Shown piece after piece: positions 47,452 to 55,907 of a DNA stretch of 64,000 nucleotides. The DNA lies in NCBI GenBank assembly GCA_001829005.1, contig MIAG01000002.1:62001-126000 (forward strand). The letters run 5' to 3'. Under the pieces are notes generated by a model. That model was not told the origin of the DNA and ran no database searches. It worked only from the letters and a program-made list of their open reading frames with translations. The DNA comes from Sphingobacteriia bacterium RIFOXYC2_FULL_35_18. Lineage in GTDB: Bacteria; Bacteroidota; Bacteroidia; Chitinophagales; Chitinophagaceae. Numbering within the stretch: position 1 is the stretch's first letter; each line of letters opens with the position of its first letter. The position numbers and the translations under genes are program-made.

Positions 47452-48213
47452 ATGGGTATACCCACCATCTACATGAATCAACTGCCCAGTAGTATGTGAA
47501 GATTTTTCAGAAAGTAAAAAAGCAACCATATTGGCAATTTCTTCTGTTGTGGTCATTCGTTGACCAAGGGGAATTTTATCGGTAATGGTTTTTAATTTTT
47601 CTTCAGGATAATCAAATGTCTTGACCCAAGATTCATACAATGGAGTAAAACACTCTGCAACAATAACTGCATTCACTCTAATGCCATATTTTAATAACTC
47701 TACAGCCCATTCTCGGGTCAATGCATTTCTGCCCCCGTTAGAAGCAGCATAAGCAGAAGTATTTCCTTGACCAGTTTCTGCAGTTTTAGATCCAATATTT
47801 ACAATTGATCCTTTTTGCTTTTTTAATTCGGGTAAAGCAAACTTTGCTAACAAATAATAATGTACTAAGTTTTTATGTAAGGATGCAATAAAGGCTTCAT
47901 AGTTACCACTCTCTAAACCTACCCCATCATTAACACCTGCATTGTTTACTAATCCATCAATTCTACCAGCAATAGTCAACACATCATTTACAACACGTTC
48001 ACATTCAGCAGGATTTGATAGCTCTGCAGTTATAAAATGCGCTTCTCCGTATAATGATTGTATTTCAATAATCGAAGCTTGATTATCAGCTTCACTTCTA
48101 CCTATTATAAAAGGGATTGCACCTTCCGCTGCCAATACTTTACAAATACCTAAACCAATTCCTTTGGCGCCACCTGTTACAATGATTGATTTTCCTTTCA
48201 GTTGTAAATCCAT
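47431..48213 (-). CDS. L-fucose dehydrogenase-like SDR with Asn at the catalytic Lys position
   Basis: Within this operon the role is oxidation of L-fucose to L-fucono-lactone. The 260-residue short-chain dehydrogenase has the NAD motif TGGAKGIG (13-20) and NNAG (90-93). It shares the TPLYESWVKTF and HTTGQLIHVDGGYTHLDRAL segments with the Burkholderia-type L-fucose dehydrogenase as I recall it. Ser142 and Tyr155 of the active site are present, but residue 159, normally Lys in Tyr-x-x-x-Lys, is Asn (codon AAC at 47739-47737). Last gene of the operon, eight bases after the lactonase gene. Confidence 0.82.
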   Translation of the reverse strand: MDLQLKGKSIIVTGGAKGIGLGICKVLAAEGAIPFIIGRSEADNQASIIEIQSLYGEAHFITAELSNPAECERVVNDVLTIAGRIDGLVNNAGVNDGVGLESGNYEAFIASLHKNLVHYYLLAKFALPELKKQKGSIVNIGSKTAETGQGNTSAYAASNGGRNALTREWAVELLKYGIRVNAVIVAECFTPLYESWVKTFDYPEEKLKTITDKIPLGQRMTTTEEIANMVAFLLSEKSSHTTGQLIHVDGGYTHLDRALG

Positions 48214-48221
48214 ATGGTAAT

Positions 48222-49049
48222 TTATATATTATAAAATTGAATTGCATTCAACCCAAATATTTTGGCTTGATCTTCCAATGAATGACCGGCAAAGTATTGT
48301 TCTACTATACTGTTCACATCGGCGTAAGAGCCTCCTAATAAACAAACTGGCCAATCACTGCCAAACATCAAACGATTTACTCCAAATGATGCTGTAACAA
48401 CATCCAAACAATAAGTAAAATCTTGAACACGCCAATTTTTCCAATCAGCTTCAGTTACTAAACCAGAAACTTTGCAATAAACATTTTGATGCCTCGCTAT
48501 AGCCCTTATTCCTTTTTCCCAATCTTTATAATCAGCTCTCTTAAAATTAGGTTTAGCTAGATGGTCAATTACAAATGGTTGCGAAGGAAATTTTTCAACT
48601 AAAGCTTTTGCAAAAGGTAAATGTCTAGGAAGAATTAATAGGTCATAGGTGAAATGGTAATTAGCCAATTGCGAGATGCCGCTACAAAAATTGGAACGGA
48701 GTAAAAAATCATCCGCAGGTTCGGCTTGTACAATATGGCGAAACCCTTTTAGCTTTTTACACGCAGCATAATGCGATAATCTATCTGAAATATTTTCAGC
48801 ACACAAATCAATCCAACCAACCACTCCTTTAATAAAATCATTAGCTACAGCCAATTCTAAAAGGAAATTGGTTTCTTCTTCACTTTGATCAGCTTGTACT
48901 AAAATAACTCCATCAAAATAATTTGCTTGCAACAAGGGTAGTAAATCAGCGGGCATAAAATCACGCTGAATTACTTTCATCTCATCGGTAATCCAAGCAT
49001 CTTTAATTGGATGGTATTTCCAAAAATGTTGATGGCTATCTATTCGCAT
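48222..49049 (-). CDS. Amidohydrolase-family L-fuconolactonase
   Basis: The 275-residue protein has the metal motif DSHQHFW (His6, His8), a C-terminal GSDWPVC with the catalytic Asp, and KVSGLVTEADW. It matches the COG3618-type lactonases that open L-fucono-1,5-lactone to L-fuconate. It sits between the mutarotase (10-base overlap) and the dehydrogenase gene (8-base gap). Rhamnonolactone is a possible alternative, but the surrounding fucosidase and FucP favour fucose. Confidence 0.85.
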   Translation of the reverse strand: MRIDSHQHFWKYHPIKDAWITDEMKVIQRDFMPADLLPLLQANYFDGVILVQADQSEEETNFLLELAVANDFIKGVVGWIDLCAENISDRLSHYAACKKLKGFRHIVQAEPADDFLLRSNFCSGISQLANYHFTYDLLILPRHLPFAKALVEKFPSQPFVIDHLAKPNFKRADYKDWEKGIRAIARHQNVYCKVSGLVTEADWKNWRVQDFTYCLDVVTASFGVNRLMFGSDWPVCLLGGSYADVNSIVEQYFAGHSLEDQAKIFGLNAIQFYNI

Positions 49050-49384
49050 GGCAGTTCAAATATTTTTTCCATCAACATCCATTTCTCTCCTTTCTTTGCC
49101 CATGGTAATGCTTGCTGAAACTTCCACATCAACTGCTCCCATTCCTGCACTTTTTCATTACTAGCATCCATCATTGCTTTTTTCTCAAACGAAAAAGTTT
49201 CATCTGCCTCAATAATCATGAACAAACGATTACCCAAACAATAAATATTGAGCAAGCGTATACCAGCATCTTTTATACTTTGAATCACTTCAGGCCAAAC
49301 TGATTGGTGATGGGTTTTATATTCAGCCATCAAAGCTTCGTTATCAACTAAATCTAACGCCAAACAAAATTGCTGTATAGCCAT
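49040..49384 (-). CDS. L-rhamnose mutarotase family protein (probable L-fucose mutarotase)
   Basis: The 114-residue protein belongs to the RhaM-like family (short alpha+beta fold): FCLALDLVDNEALMAEYKTH followed by HQSVWPEV, with catalytic His25/26 and Trp30. It interconverts alpha and beta anomers, feeding the right anomer to the dehydrogenase. It overlaps the lactonase gene by ten bases. The sugar is inferred from the operon. Confidence 0.82.
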   Translation of the reverse strand: MAIQQFCLALDLVDNEALMAEYKTHHQSVWPEVIQSIKDAGIRLLNIYCLGNRLFMIIEADETFSFEKKAMMDASNEKVQEWEQLMWKFQQALPWAKKGEKWMLMEKIFELPCE

Positions 49385-49390
49385 GATTCT

Positions 49391-50242
49391 TTATTTATAA
49401 GCAACTGCTAGTTGTTTACTAGTTCCCAAAGATTCAATTCCTAATTCAATTTCATCCCCTGCTTTAATATATATTGGTTCAGGTTTAATTCCTAAACCCA
49501 CTCCTGGAGGCGTACCAGTACTAATGATATCACCAGGCAGCAAAGTCATGAACTGACTTATATAATGCACTAGAAAGGGAATCTTAAAAACCAAGTTCGA
49601 TGTATTACTCTTTTGAAAGGATTTACCATTAACGGTCAACCACATGTTCAAATTATTTACATCAACTATTTCATCTGTTGTTGCTAACCAGGGCCCAAGG
49701 GGAGCAAAACTGTCGCATCCTTTACCCTTTGCCCATTGTCCACCACGCTCTAACTGAAATGCTCTCTCACTATAATCATTATGTAAACAATATCCTGCTA
49801 CATAATTCATTGCATCTGCTTCTTCTACATAATTGGCTTTTTTACTCATTACAAATGCAAGTTCTACCTCCCAATCGGTCTTTTCACTATGGCGAGGAAT
49901 GATCAACTGATCATTGGGACCACACAATGCAGTAGTAGATTTTAAAAAAATAATCGGTTCTTCGGGAATGGGCGCATTGGTTTCTTTACAATGATCTATA
50001 TAATTTAAACCTATACAAATGATTTTGGAAGGTCTTGCTACAGGCGAACCAAGTCGGATGCTTTGATCTACTTCAAGCAATGTATGATTGGTTTCTAGAA
50101 AGGCTTGAAGTTGATTTAATCCATCTGATTCAAAAAATTGCTCATTAAAATCTGTAAAGAATGAAGACAAATCATACCATTTGTTGTTCATTATTATGCC
50201 TGGCTTTTCTTTACCTAATTCGCCAAATCGAATCAATTTCAT
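49391..50242 (-). CDS. FAH-family hydrolase (probable 2,4-diketo-3-deoxy-L-fuconate hydrolase)
   Basis: The 283-residue protein starts MKLIRFGELGKEKPG and contains the FAH metal-binding segments IGLNYIDHCKETN, FLKSTTALCGPND and DWEVELAFV (Glu-x-Glu), then STGTPPGVG. In the non-phosphorylating fucose pathway this enzyme cleaves 2,4-diketo-3-deoxy-L-fuconate to pyruvate and lactate. It sits between the mutarotase and fucosidase genes with short gaps. Confidence 0.82.
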   Translation of the reverse strand: MKLIRFGELGKEKPGIIMNNKWYDLSSFFTDFNEQFFESDGLNQLQAFLETNHTLLEVDQSIRLGSPVARPSKIICIGLNYIDHCKETNAPIPEEPIIFLKSTTALCGPNDQLIIPRHSEKTDWEVELAFVMSKKANYVEEADAMNYVAGYCLHNDYSERAFQLERGGQWAKGKGCDSFAPLGPWLATTDEIVDVNNLNMWLTVNGKSFQKSNTSNLVFKIPFLVHYISQFMTLLPGDIISTGTPPGVGLGIKPEPIYIKAGDEIELGIESLGTSKQLAVAYK

Positions 50243-50260
50243 ATGCTATAATTTATATTT

Positions 50261-51607
50261 TTATAATCCTCCTTGCCCTCTATATAATTTTACTGGTTTT
50301 TCTAATGTTAATTTAACGACAGTTACATATTTGTCCAATGATGCTTCTGGGAGGTTAATATAAACCAACCCAGGTACATGACTCCAACTGATTTTTCCTA
50401 CTATTTTGTGTGATGGTTTAATGCTAGAACCCAGTACAGCAATATCTTTTATTTGATTCTCTAATCCCTTTAACATAATTTGACCACTGTTATTACCATG
50501 TACAAAAAGATACAGATTTGTTGAATCTTTTGACAAAGTAGAAGGCCCATAATAATGACCTTGAGGAATACCACCAATGGTATTGAAAATAGCTTCTCCA
50601 TTTTTTTTATTCCATGCACCCAATTCTTTTAATACAATAATTTGTTCTGCTGGGATAGTGCCGTCTTCCATTGGCCCCATGTCTAATAATAAATTACCTC
50701 CATTGGCTACTGCATCTACAAAAATGGTAATTACTTCATAAGGTGTTTTCCAATTATTGTCGTGATGAAAACCCCAGTTGTCATTGGTGGTCATACAAAG
50801 CTCCCACCAATTATCCTTTGGTCTAGAAACAGGAAAATTTTGTTCAGGAGTTGCATAATCGCCATAACCTTGTAACCGACCATTGATGATTGCATTGGGA
50901 TTCTTAGTCAGAATCATGCTTCGCACTTTTTCTGATTCCCATTCTTCTGCACTATGTTCCCAGTCTCCATCAAACCACCACAAATCGGGATTAAACTGAT
51001 TGGATATTTCTTTGATTTGACCTTGAAAAAAATTTCTGAATCTGTTCCAACGCTCGTAGTCGTTTTTAACCTGATACCTAGAACTATCTTTAATAAAGCC
51101 CGGATAATCTTGGTATGACCAATCAATCAAAGAATAATAAGCACCCGTTTTGATATTTCGCTTTCGTAATTCTTCAAAGAAGGGTTGAATCATGTCTTTT
51201 TTGGCAGGTGTTGCTTTCACGCTACTCAGCTCATTCATTTTGGTATCATACATCGCAACCCCATCATGGTGCTTAGTGGTAATTACTGCATATTTTGCTC
51301 CACTTTCTTGAATTAGTTCAGCCCAAGCTGAGGGATTATATTTTTTTAAAGTAAACCCATTCAATTGTTTCATGTAATTGGCATAACTAATTTTCTTATT
51401 ATGAAAACTCCATGATTCATCAATTCCATCTACTGCATAAATTCCTGCATGAATAAATATGCCCAACTTGGCGTCTGCAAACCATTGCATTTTATCTTTA
51501 ATGGAAGCAGGAGTAATTTTTTGTTGTGCATTTACATTTATGCAAGTACTCAATAAAATAGAAATTACTAGTAGCTTAGGGCTTATCAATCGATTGATGC
51601 TATTCAT
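50261..51607 (-). CDS. GH29 alpha-L-fucosidase, secreted
   Basis: The 448-residue enzyme has a signal peptide (1-27, ending NVNAQ) and a GH29 barrel: WFADAKLGIFIHAGIYAV, YAVITTKHHDGVAMYDT, and the nucleophile Asp213 in LWWFDGDW. A family-typical NGGNLLLDMGPMEDGTIP block follows. It releases L-fucose from glycans in the periplasm or outside. Its place inside the catabolic operon identifies fucose as the operon substrate. Confidence 0.92.
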   Translation of the reverse strand: MNSINRLISPKLLVISILLSTCINVNAQQKITPASIKDKMQWFADAKLGIFIHAGIYAVDGIDESWSFHNKKISYANYMKQLNGFTLKKYNPSAWAELIQESGAKYAVITTKHHDGVAMYDTKMNELSSVKATPAKKDMIQPFFEELRKRNIKTGAYYSLIDWSYQDYPGFIKDSSRYQVKNDYERWNRFRNFFQGQIKEISNQFNPDLWWFDGDWEHSAEEWESEKVRSMILTKNPNAIINGRLQGYGDYATPEQNFPVSRPKDNWWELCMTTNDNWGFHHDNNWKTPYEVITIFVDAVANGGNLLLDMGPMEDGTIPAEQIIVLKELGAWNKKNGEAIFNTIGGIPQGHYYGPSTLSKDSTNLYLFVHGNNSGQIMLKGLENQIKDIAVLGSSIKPSHKIVGKISWSHVPGLVYINLPEASLDKYVTVVKLTLEKPVKLYRGQGGL

Positions 51608-51612
51608 TCTAC

Positions 51613-52377
51613 TTAATTATTTAATTTTATAAATCCACCATCAATGGGATAATCGCTACCAGTTATAAAAGCAGCCTCTTCACTTGCTAAAAATAAAGCC
51701 AATGCAGCAACTTCCTCAGGTTTACCCATTCTTCCTATTGGTTGAGATAGTGAAAGCTTGTCAAAAATTGATGCTTGTTGATCAGGATAATTTTTTTCTA
51801 TAAAGCCGTCTACAAAGGGCGTGTGTACCCTTGCAGGTGAAATAGAATTACAACGGATATTCTCTTTTATATAATCTTTAGCTACAGATAATGTCATGGC
51901 CATTACTGCACCTTTAGCTGTTGAATAAGCAAATCGATCAGCTATACCCACCCAAGCCGCAATAGATGCCATATTGATGATGGCGCCTCCTCCTTGTTTT
52001 CTCAATTGAGGGATGGCAGCACTAATACAATTGTATACGCCCTTTACATTTACTGACATTATTTTATCAAAATCTGTTTCAGAAGTAGTATCTGCTTTAC
52101 CAATATGAGCTATACCTGCATTATTAACCAAAATATCAATTGCACCAATTTGATTAAAGGTATTCATCACTGATGCGTTAAAAGATACATCACAGGCATG
52201 AGCATAGGCAAGTCCTCCTCCTTTAACAATCTCGTCTACTGTTGAGTTAGCTTGATCAATATTGAGTTCAATGATATGAACTACGGCACCTTGTTTTGCA
52301 AATAATATTGCAATGGCTTTCCCGATACCACTACCCCCTCCTGTTATCACCGCTATTTTATGATCTAATCTAAACAT
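51613..52377 (-). CDS. 2-keto-3-deoxy-L-fuconate dehydrogenase-like SDR
   Basis: The 254-residue short-chain dehydrogenase has GGGSGIGKAI, NNAGIAH, and an intact catalytic Tyr-x-x-x-Lys (AYSTAKGAV). SISPARVHTPF and DYPIDGGFI resemble the Xanthomonas-type 2-keto-3-deoxy-L-fuconate dehydrogenase as I recall it. That enzyme makes the 2,4-diketo intermediate for the FAH hydrolase. Because both SDR enzymes in the operon share a fold, the two assignments could be exchanged, but the other protein's C terminus fits fucose dehydrogenase better. Confidence 0.75.
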   Translation of the reverse strand: MFRLDHKIAVITGGGSGIGKAIAILFAKQGAVVHIIELNIDQANSTVDEIVKGGGLAYAHACDVSFNASVMNTFNQIGAIDILVNNAGIAHIGKADTTSETDFDKIMSVNVKGVYNCISAAIPQLRKQGGGAIINMASIAAWVGIADRFAYSTAKGAVMAMTLSVAKDYIKENIRCNSISPARVHTPFVDGFIEKNYPDQQASIFDKLSLSQPIGRMGKPEEVAALALFLASEEAAFITGSDYPIDGGFIKLNN

Positions 52378-52392
52378 TTGCCTAATTTAATT

Positions 52393-54048
52393 TTATAAAC
52401 TTACTCCTCTTTTCCAAGGAATAAAATCATCTTGATTCAATTGTACTGCTTTAGGGATGATTAAACCACTAGCTGCTTTTATACAATAGTCTAAAATATC
52501 TTCTCCCATTTCTTCAATTGTTTTTGCACCGCTAATTACAGGCCCACAGTCTATATCAATAATATCGCTCATTTTTTTGGCTAAAACAGAATTAGTAGCC
52601 ACTTTAATTACCGGACAAACGGGATTACCTGTTGGTGTACCTAATCCTGTTGTAAATAAAATTAAGGTGGCACCTGCTGCAGCTTTTCCTGTAGTCGCTT
52701 CTACATCATTTCCCGGAGTACAAACTAAGCTTAAACCCGGTTTAGTAGCTAGTTCTGTATAATCCAACACATCTATTACTGGCGCAGTGCCTCCTTTTTT
52801 AGCAGCTCCTGCACTTTTCATTGCATCGGTTATCAATCCATCTTTAATATTACCGGGAGAAGGATTCATGTAAAACCCTGACCCTACTTTATGCGCCAAT
52901 TCATCGTAGGATTGCATTAAATTAATAAATTTTTGAGCAATTGATTCATTCACACATCGATCAATTAGGTTTTGCTCTACCCCACATAATTCTGGGAACT
53001 CTGCTAATAAAACTTTACCACCTAATGCCACCAATAAATCAGCGGCATAACCAACAGCAGGGTTTGCAGAAACACCGCTAAATCCATCACTTCCCCCACA
53101 TTTTACGCCAAGAGTTAATTTGCTAAGTGGTACTGGTTTTCGCTCCTTTAGATTTATTTGAATCAGCCCTTCAAAAGTTTGTTTTATTGCATTAGCTATA
53201 AGTTGTTCTTCACTTTCCGATTCCTGTTGTTCAAAAACAAATAATGGTTTTTCAAATAATGGATTTTGAATCTTAATATCATGAATTAATTGTTGTACTT
53301 GTAGATGCTGACATCCTAAACTTAATACCGTAATGCCCCCAACATTAGGATGATTAGCATAAGATGCCAACAAAGCACTTAAAGTAGTAGCATCTTGTCT
53401 TGTACCTCCACATCCTCCTTGGTGGTTTAAAAATTTAATTCCATCCACATTTTTAAAAACTCTATTAATACTAGATGTTGGCGCTAACGAAATGTTAACC
53501 GACTCTAGGTTTTCGCCCTTTTGATAAGCTAATAATAAATCCTGAGTATAACGTAAATATTTATCAGATACAGCATACCCTAATTGATTGTGTAGTGCTT
53601 CTTTAATAACATCGAGATTCCTGTTCTCACAAAAAACTGTTGGTATAAATAACCAATAATTAGCTGTTCCTACTTGACCATCGTTTTGATAATACCCATT
53701 AAAGGTTGTGTTTATATACTTTGTAATATCAGGTGCTTGCCATTGGTAAGCTACTCCCCTATATCCATACGGTTCAGCGGCATGTTTTAAATTTTCAGTT
53801 GTCATTAAACTACCTTTCAACACTTTTGTTTGCACTTTACCAATTAATACACCATACATGATTATTTCAGCTCCAGCATTTAAGTCACTTGTATAAAACT
53901 TGTGTTTGGCTTTCACCTTGTCTAGTAGTAAGTAAGTTTGATTTTCAAACTCAACAACAACATCTTTCTCCAAATCAATTAGTGCCACTAATACATTATC
54001 GTTTGGATGCATGCGAATTACTTGCCTTTTACCACTATTTTCGAACAT
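52393..54048 (-). CDS. UxaA/GarD-family dehydratase (probable L-fuconate dehydratase)
   Basis: The 551-residue protein combines an N-terminal SAF-like domain (about 1-90: DNVLVALIDLEKDVVV) and the altronate/galactarate dehydratase body: WLFIPTVFCENRNLD, LNHQGGCGGTRQD, GVKCGGSDGFSGVSANPAVG, and TTGLGTPTGNPVCPVIKVATN. These enzymes need an iron cofactor. In Campylobacter jejuni a UxaA-type protein takes the fuconate dehydratase place in the fucose cluster, which supports the assignment here. It follows fucP by two bases. Confidence 0.82.
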   Translation of the reverse strand: MFENSGKRQVIRMHPNDNVLVALIDLEKDVVVEFENQTYLLLDKVKAKHKFYTSDLNAGAEIIMYGVLIGKVQTKVLKGSLMTTENLKHAAEPYGYRGVAYQWQAPDITKYINTTFNGYYQNDGQVGTANYWLFIPTVFCENRNLDVIKEALHNQLGYAVSDKYLRYTQDLLLAYQKGENLESVNISLAPTSSINRVFKNVDGIKFLNHQGGCGGTRQDATTLSALLASYANHPNVGGITVLSLGCQHLQVQQLIHDIKIQNPLFEKPLFVFEQQESESEEQLIANAIKQTFEGLIQINLKERKPVPLSKLTLGVKCGGSDGFSGVSANPAVGYAADLLVALGGKVLLAEFPELCGVEQNLIDRCVNESIAQKFINLMQSYDELAHKVGSGFYMNPSPGNIKDGLITDAMKSAGAAKKGGTAPVIDVLDYTELATKPGLSLVCTPGNDVEATTGKAAAGATLILFTTGLGTPTGNPVCPVIKVATNSVLAKKMSDIIDIDCGPVISGAKTIEEMGEDILDYCIKAASGLIIPKAVQLNQDDFIPWKRGVSL

Positions 54049-54050
54049 AA

Positions 54051-55343
54051 TTAATGGGATGATTCGTTTTTAATTGTACGCATTTTTAATGCGAATAATA
54101 ATACAACAATAAAACATACTAAGGGAATAAAATAACCATTTTGTATACTGCCTGTTTTATCTGCTACAATTCCCAATACTGGTGGCAACAATGCTCCTCC
54201 AACAATTGACATTATTATTAAACTAGACGCAGATTTAGTAGCATTTCCAAGTCCTTTAATACCTAAAGCAAAAATAGTTGGGAACATAATCGACATAAAG
54301 AATGCTATTCCAATGAGTGAATAAATGGTCATCATTCCTTTCCCATAAATAGCTATGAATGCCAGGATAATATTTATTATCGAATAAATAGCCAATAATT
54401 TTGCAGGTTCAATATATTTCATAAAGAAAGTCCCAGCAAATCGACCAATCATAAATGCAGCACCATAAAAAGCAGTATAGGTTGCTGCTTCCTTATCTGA
54501 CAATCCTACAGCTGTTACTGCGAATACTAAAAAGAAACTTCCCACACAAACCTGAGCTCCTACATAAAAAAACTGTGCAATCACAGCCCATTGTAATTGT
54601 GTATATTTTAGTGCCTTAATGAAACCATTGCTTGCTAACGATTCTTCCTCTTTAATATCCGGCAAAGGGGTAAAGTAGAATACAACAGCCATAATCAATA
54701 TGACCAATCCTAATACAACGAAAGGTAATTTTACGCTATCCGTTTGTGTTTGTATAAAGGATGATAATGCCTCTCCAGACAATGCATTGATTGCAGTATC
54801 CGTTTTATCAGAATCGGTTAAAATTAACCATCTCCCTACCAAGGGTGCAATGAATGCAGCCAACCCATTGAAAGACTGTGCCAAATTTAAACGGAATGCA
54901 GCTGTTTCAGCCGGGCCTAATACAATGGCATAAGGATTGGCAGCTGTTTCTAGAATGGCCAATCCACATGCAATAATGAACAGTGCTCCTAAAAAGAATC
55001 CATACGTATGAGTATTGGCTGCTGGAACAAATAAAAATGCACCACAAGCAAAAATTAATAACCCAATAATTATTCCTGACCTATAACCATATTTTTTCAT
55101 GATCAATCCTGCCGGTATCGCCATTAAAAAATAGGCAATAAAAACAGCAGAATCTACCAATGAAGACTGTAAAATGCTTAGCTGAAAGGTTTTTCGTAAA
55201 TGTGCAATTAATATTGGGTCAATATTGTGAACAAAACCCCAAAAGAAAAACAAACTGGTTATTAAAATGAAGGGGAATAACCAACCAGTTTGGTTATTTA
55301 TTTTTTTATTTTCCTTTAGTGGTAAAGTTGGCTGCAATCCCAT
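54051..55343 (-). CDS. fucP: L-fucose:H+ symporter (FucP-like MFS)
   Basis: The protein has about 430 residues from the ATG at 55343 and 12 membrane segments. Signatures match FucP: FFFWGFVHNIDPILIAHLRK, FLMAIPAGLIMKKYGYR, and AANPYAIVLGPAETAAFRLN followed by LAQSFN. Upstream in-frame starts at 55379 and 55412 exist, but the last overlaps the divergent PH-domain gene. It is the first gene of the eight-gene fucose operon. No dedicated regulator is linked. Confidence 0.92.
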   Translation of the reverse strand: MGLQPTLPLKENKKINNQTGWLFPFILITSLFFFWGFVHNIDPILIAHLRKTFQLSILQSSLVDSAVFIAYFLMAIPAGLIMKKYGYRSGIIIGLLIFACGAFLFVPAANTHTYGFFLGALFIIACGLAILETAANPYAIVLGPAETAAFRLNLAQSFNGLAAFIAPLVGRWLILTDSDKTDTAINALSGEALSSFIQTQTDSVKLPFVVLGLVILIMAVVFYFTPLPDIKEEESLASNGFIKALKYTQLQWAVIAQFFYVGAQVCVGSFFLVFAVTAVGLSDKEAATYTAFYGAAFMIGRFAGTFFMKYIEPAKLLAIYSIINIILAFIAIYGKGMMTIYSLIGIAFFMSIMFPTIFALGIKGLGNATKSASSLIIMSIVGGALLPPVLGIVADKTGSIQNGYFIPLVCFIVVLLFALKMRTIKNESSH

Positions 55344-55382
55344 AGGTTTAAATATAAGGCATATATTGATTAAATTCATTTT

Positions 55383-55907
55383 ATGAAATATGAAAATTCT
55401 TTTATTCCTCATTCTGAAATTCCACAGTACGCAAAGGTCAATTTAGAGCCAATAGAAGCAGCGTATAAGAAAGTGGTTTATATTAATTGGGCTATTGTTT
55501 ATACCGTTTTATTTACTGTTTTATTAGCATTATTTATACTAATAAAGCCTTTACAAATGAGTTGGTTAATTACCATTGTTGCAATAGTATTTCTTTTACT
55601 TATTTCAATATCAATTGCCTCTGTTGAAATTGGTTTTAAAAATAAAGCATGGGCACTTCGCGATAAAGACATTCAATTCAAAAAAGGTTGGTTATTTCAA
55701 ACAACGCATATTATTCCTTTTGTTAAAGTACAGCATTGTGAACTAGTTAGTAGCCCCATAGGAAGAAAATATGGACTTGCTTCTATTCGAATCAACACTG
55801 CTGCAAGTAATGATATAGATATTAGTATTAAAGGGCTTAAGCAAGAAACAGCAGAACAATTGAAAGCTTTCATTATGGAAAAAATTGAAACTTATGAGCA
55901 CCAATAA
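55383..55907 (+). CDS. Bacterial PH-domain membrane protein (YdbS-like)
   Basis: The 174-residue protein has two membrane segments (about 33-52, 58-78) followed by a bPH2 domain (about 85-165: WALRDKDIQFKKGWLFQTTHIIPFVKVQHCEL). YdbS/YdbT pairs occur widely and their substrate is not settled. It overlaps the next gene by 23 bases, as such pairs usually do. The start is close to that of the divergent fucP. Confidence 0.85.
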   Translation: MKYENSFIPHSEIPQYAKVNLEPIEAAYKKVVYINWAIVYTVLFTVLLALFILIKPLQMSWLITIVAIVFLLLISISIASVEIGFKNKAWALRDKDIQFKKGWLFQTTHIIPFVKVQHCELVSSPIGRKYGLASIRINTAASNDIDISIKGLKQETAEQLKAFIMEKIETYEHQ

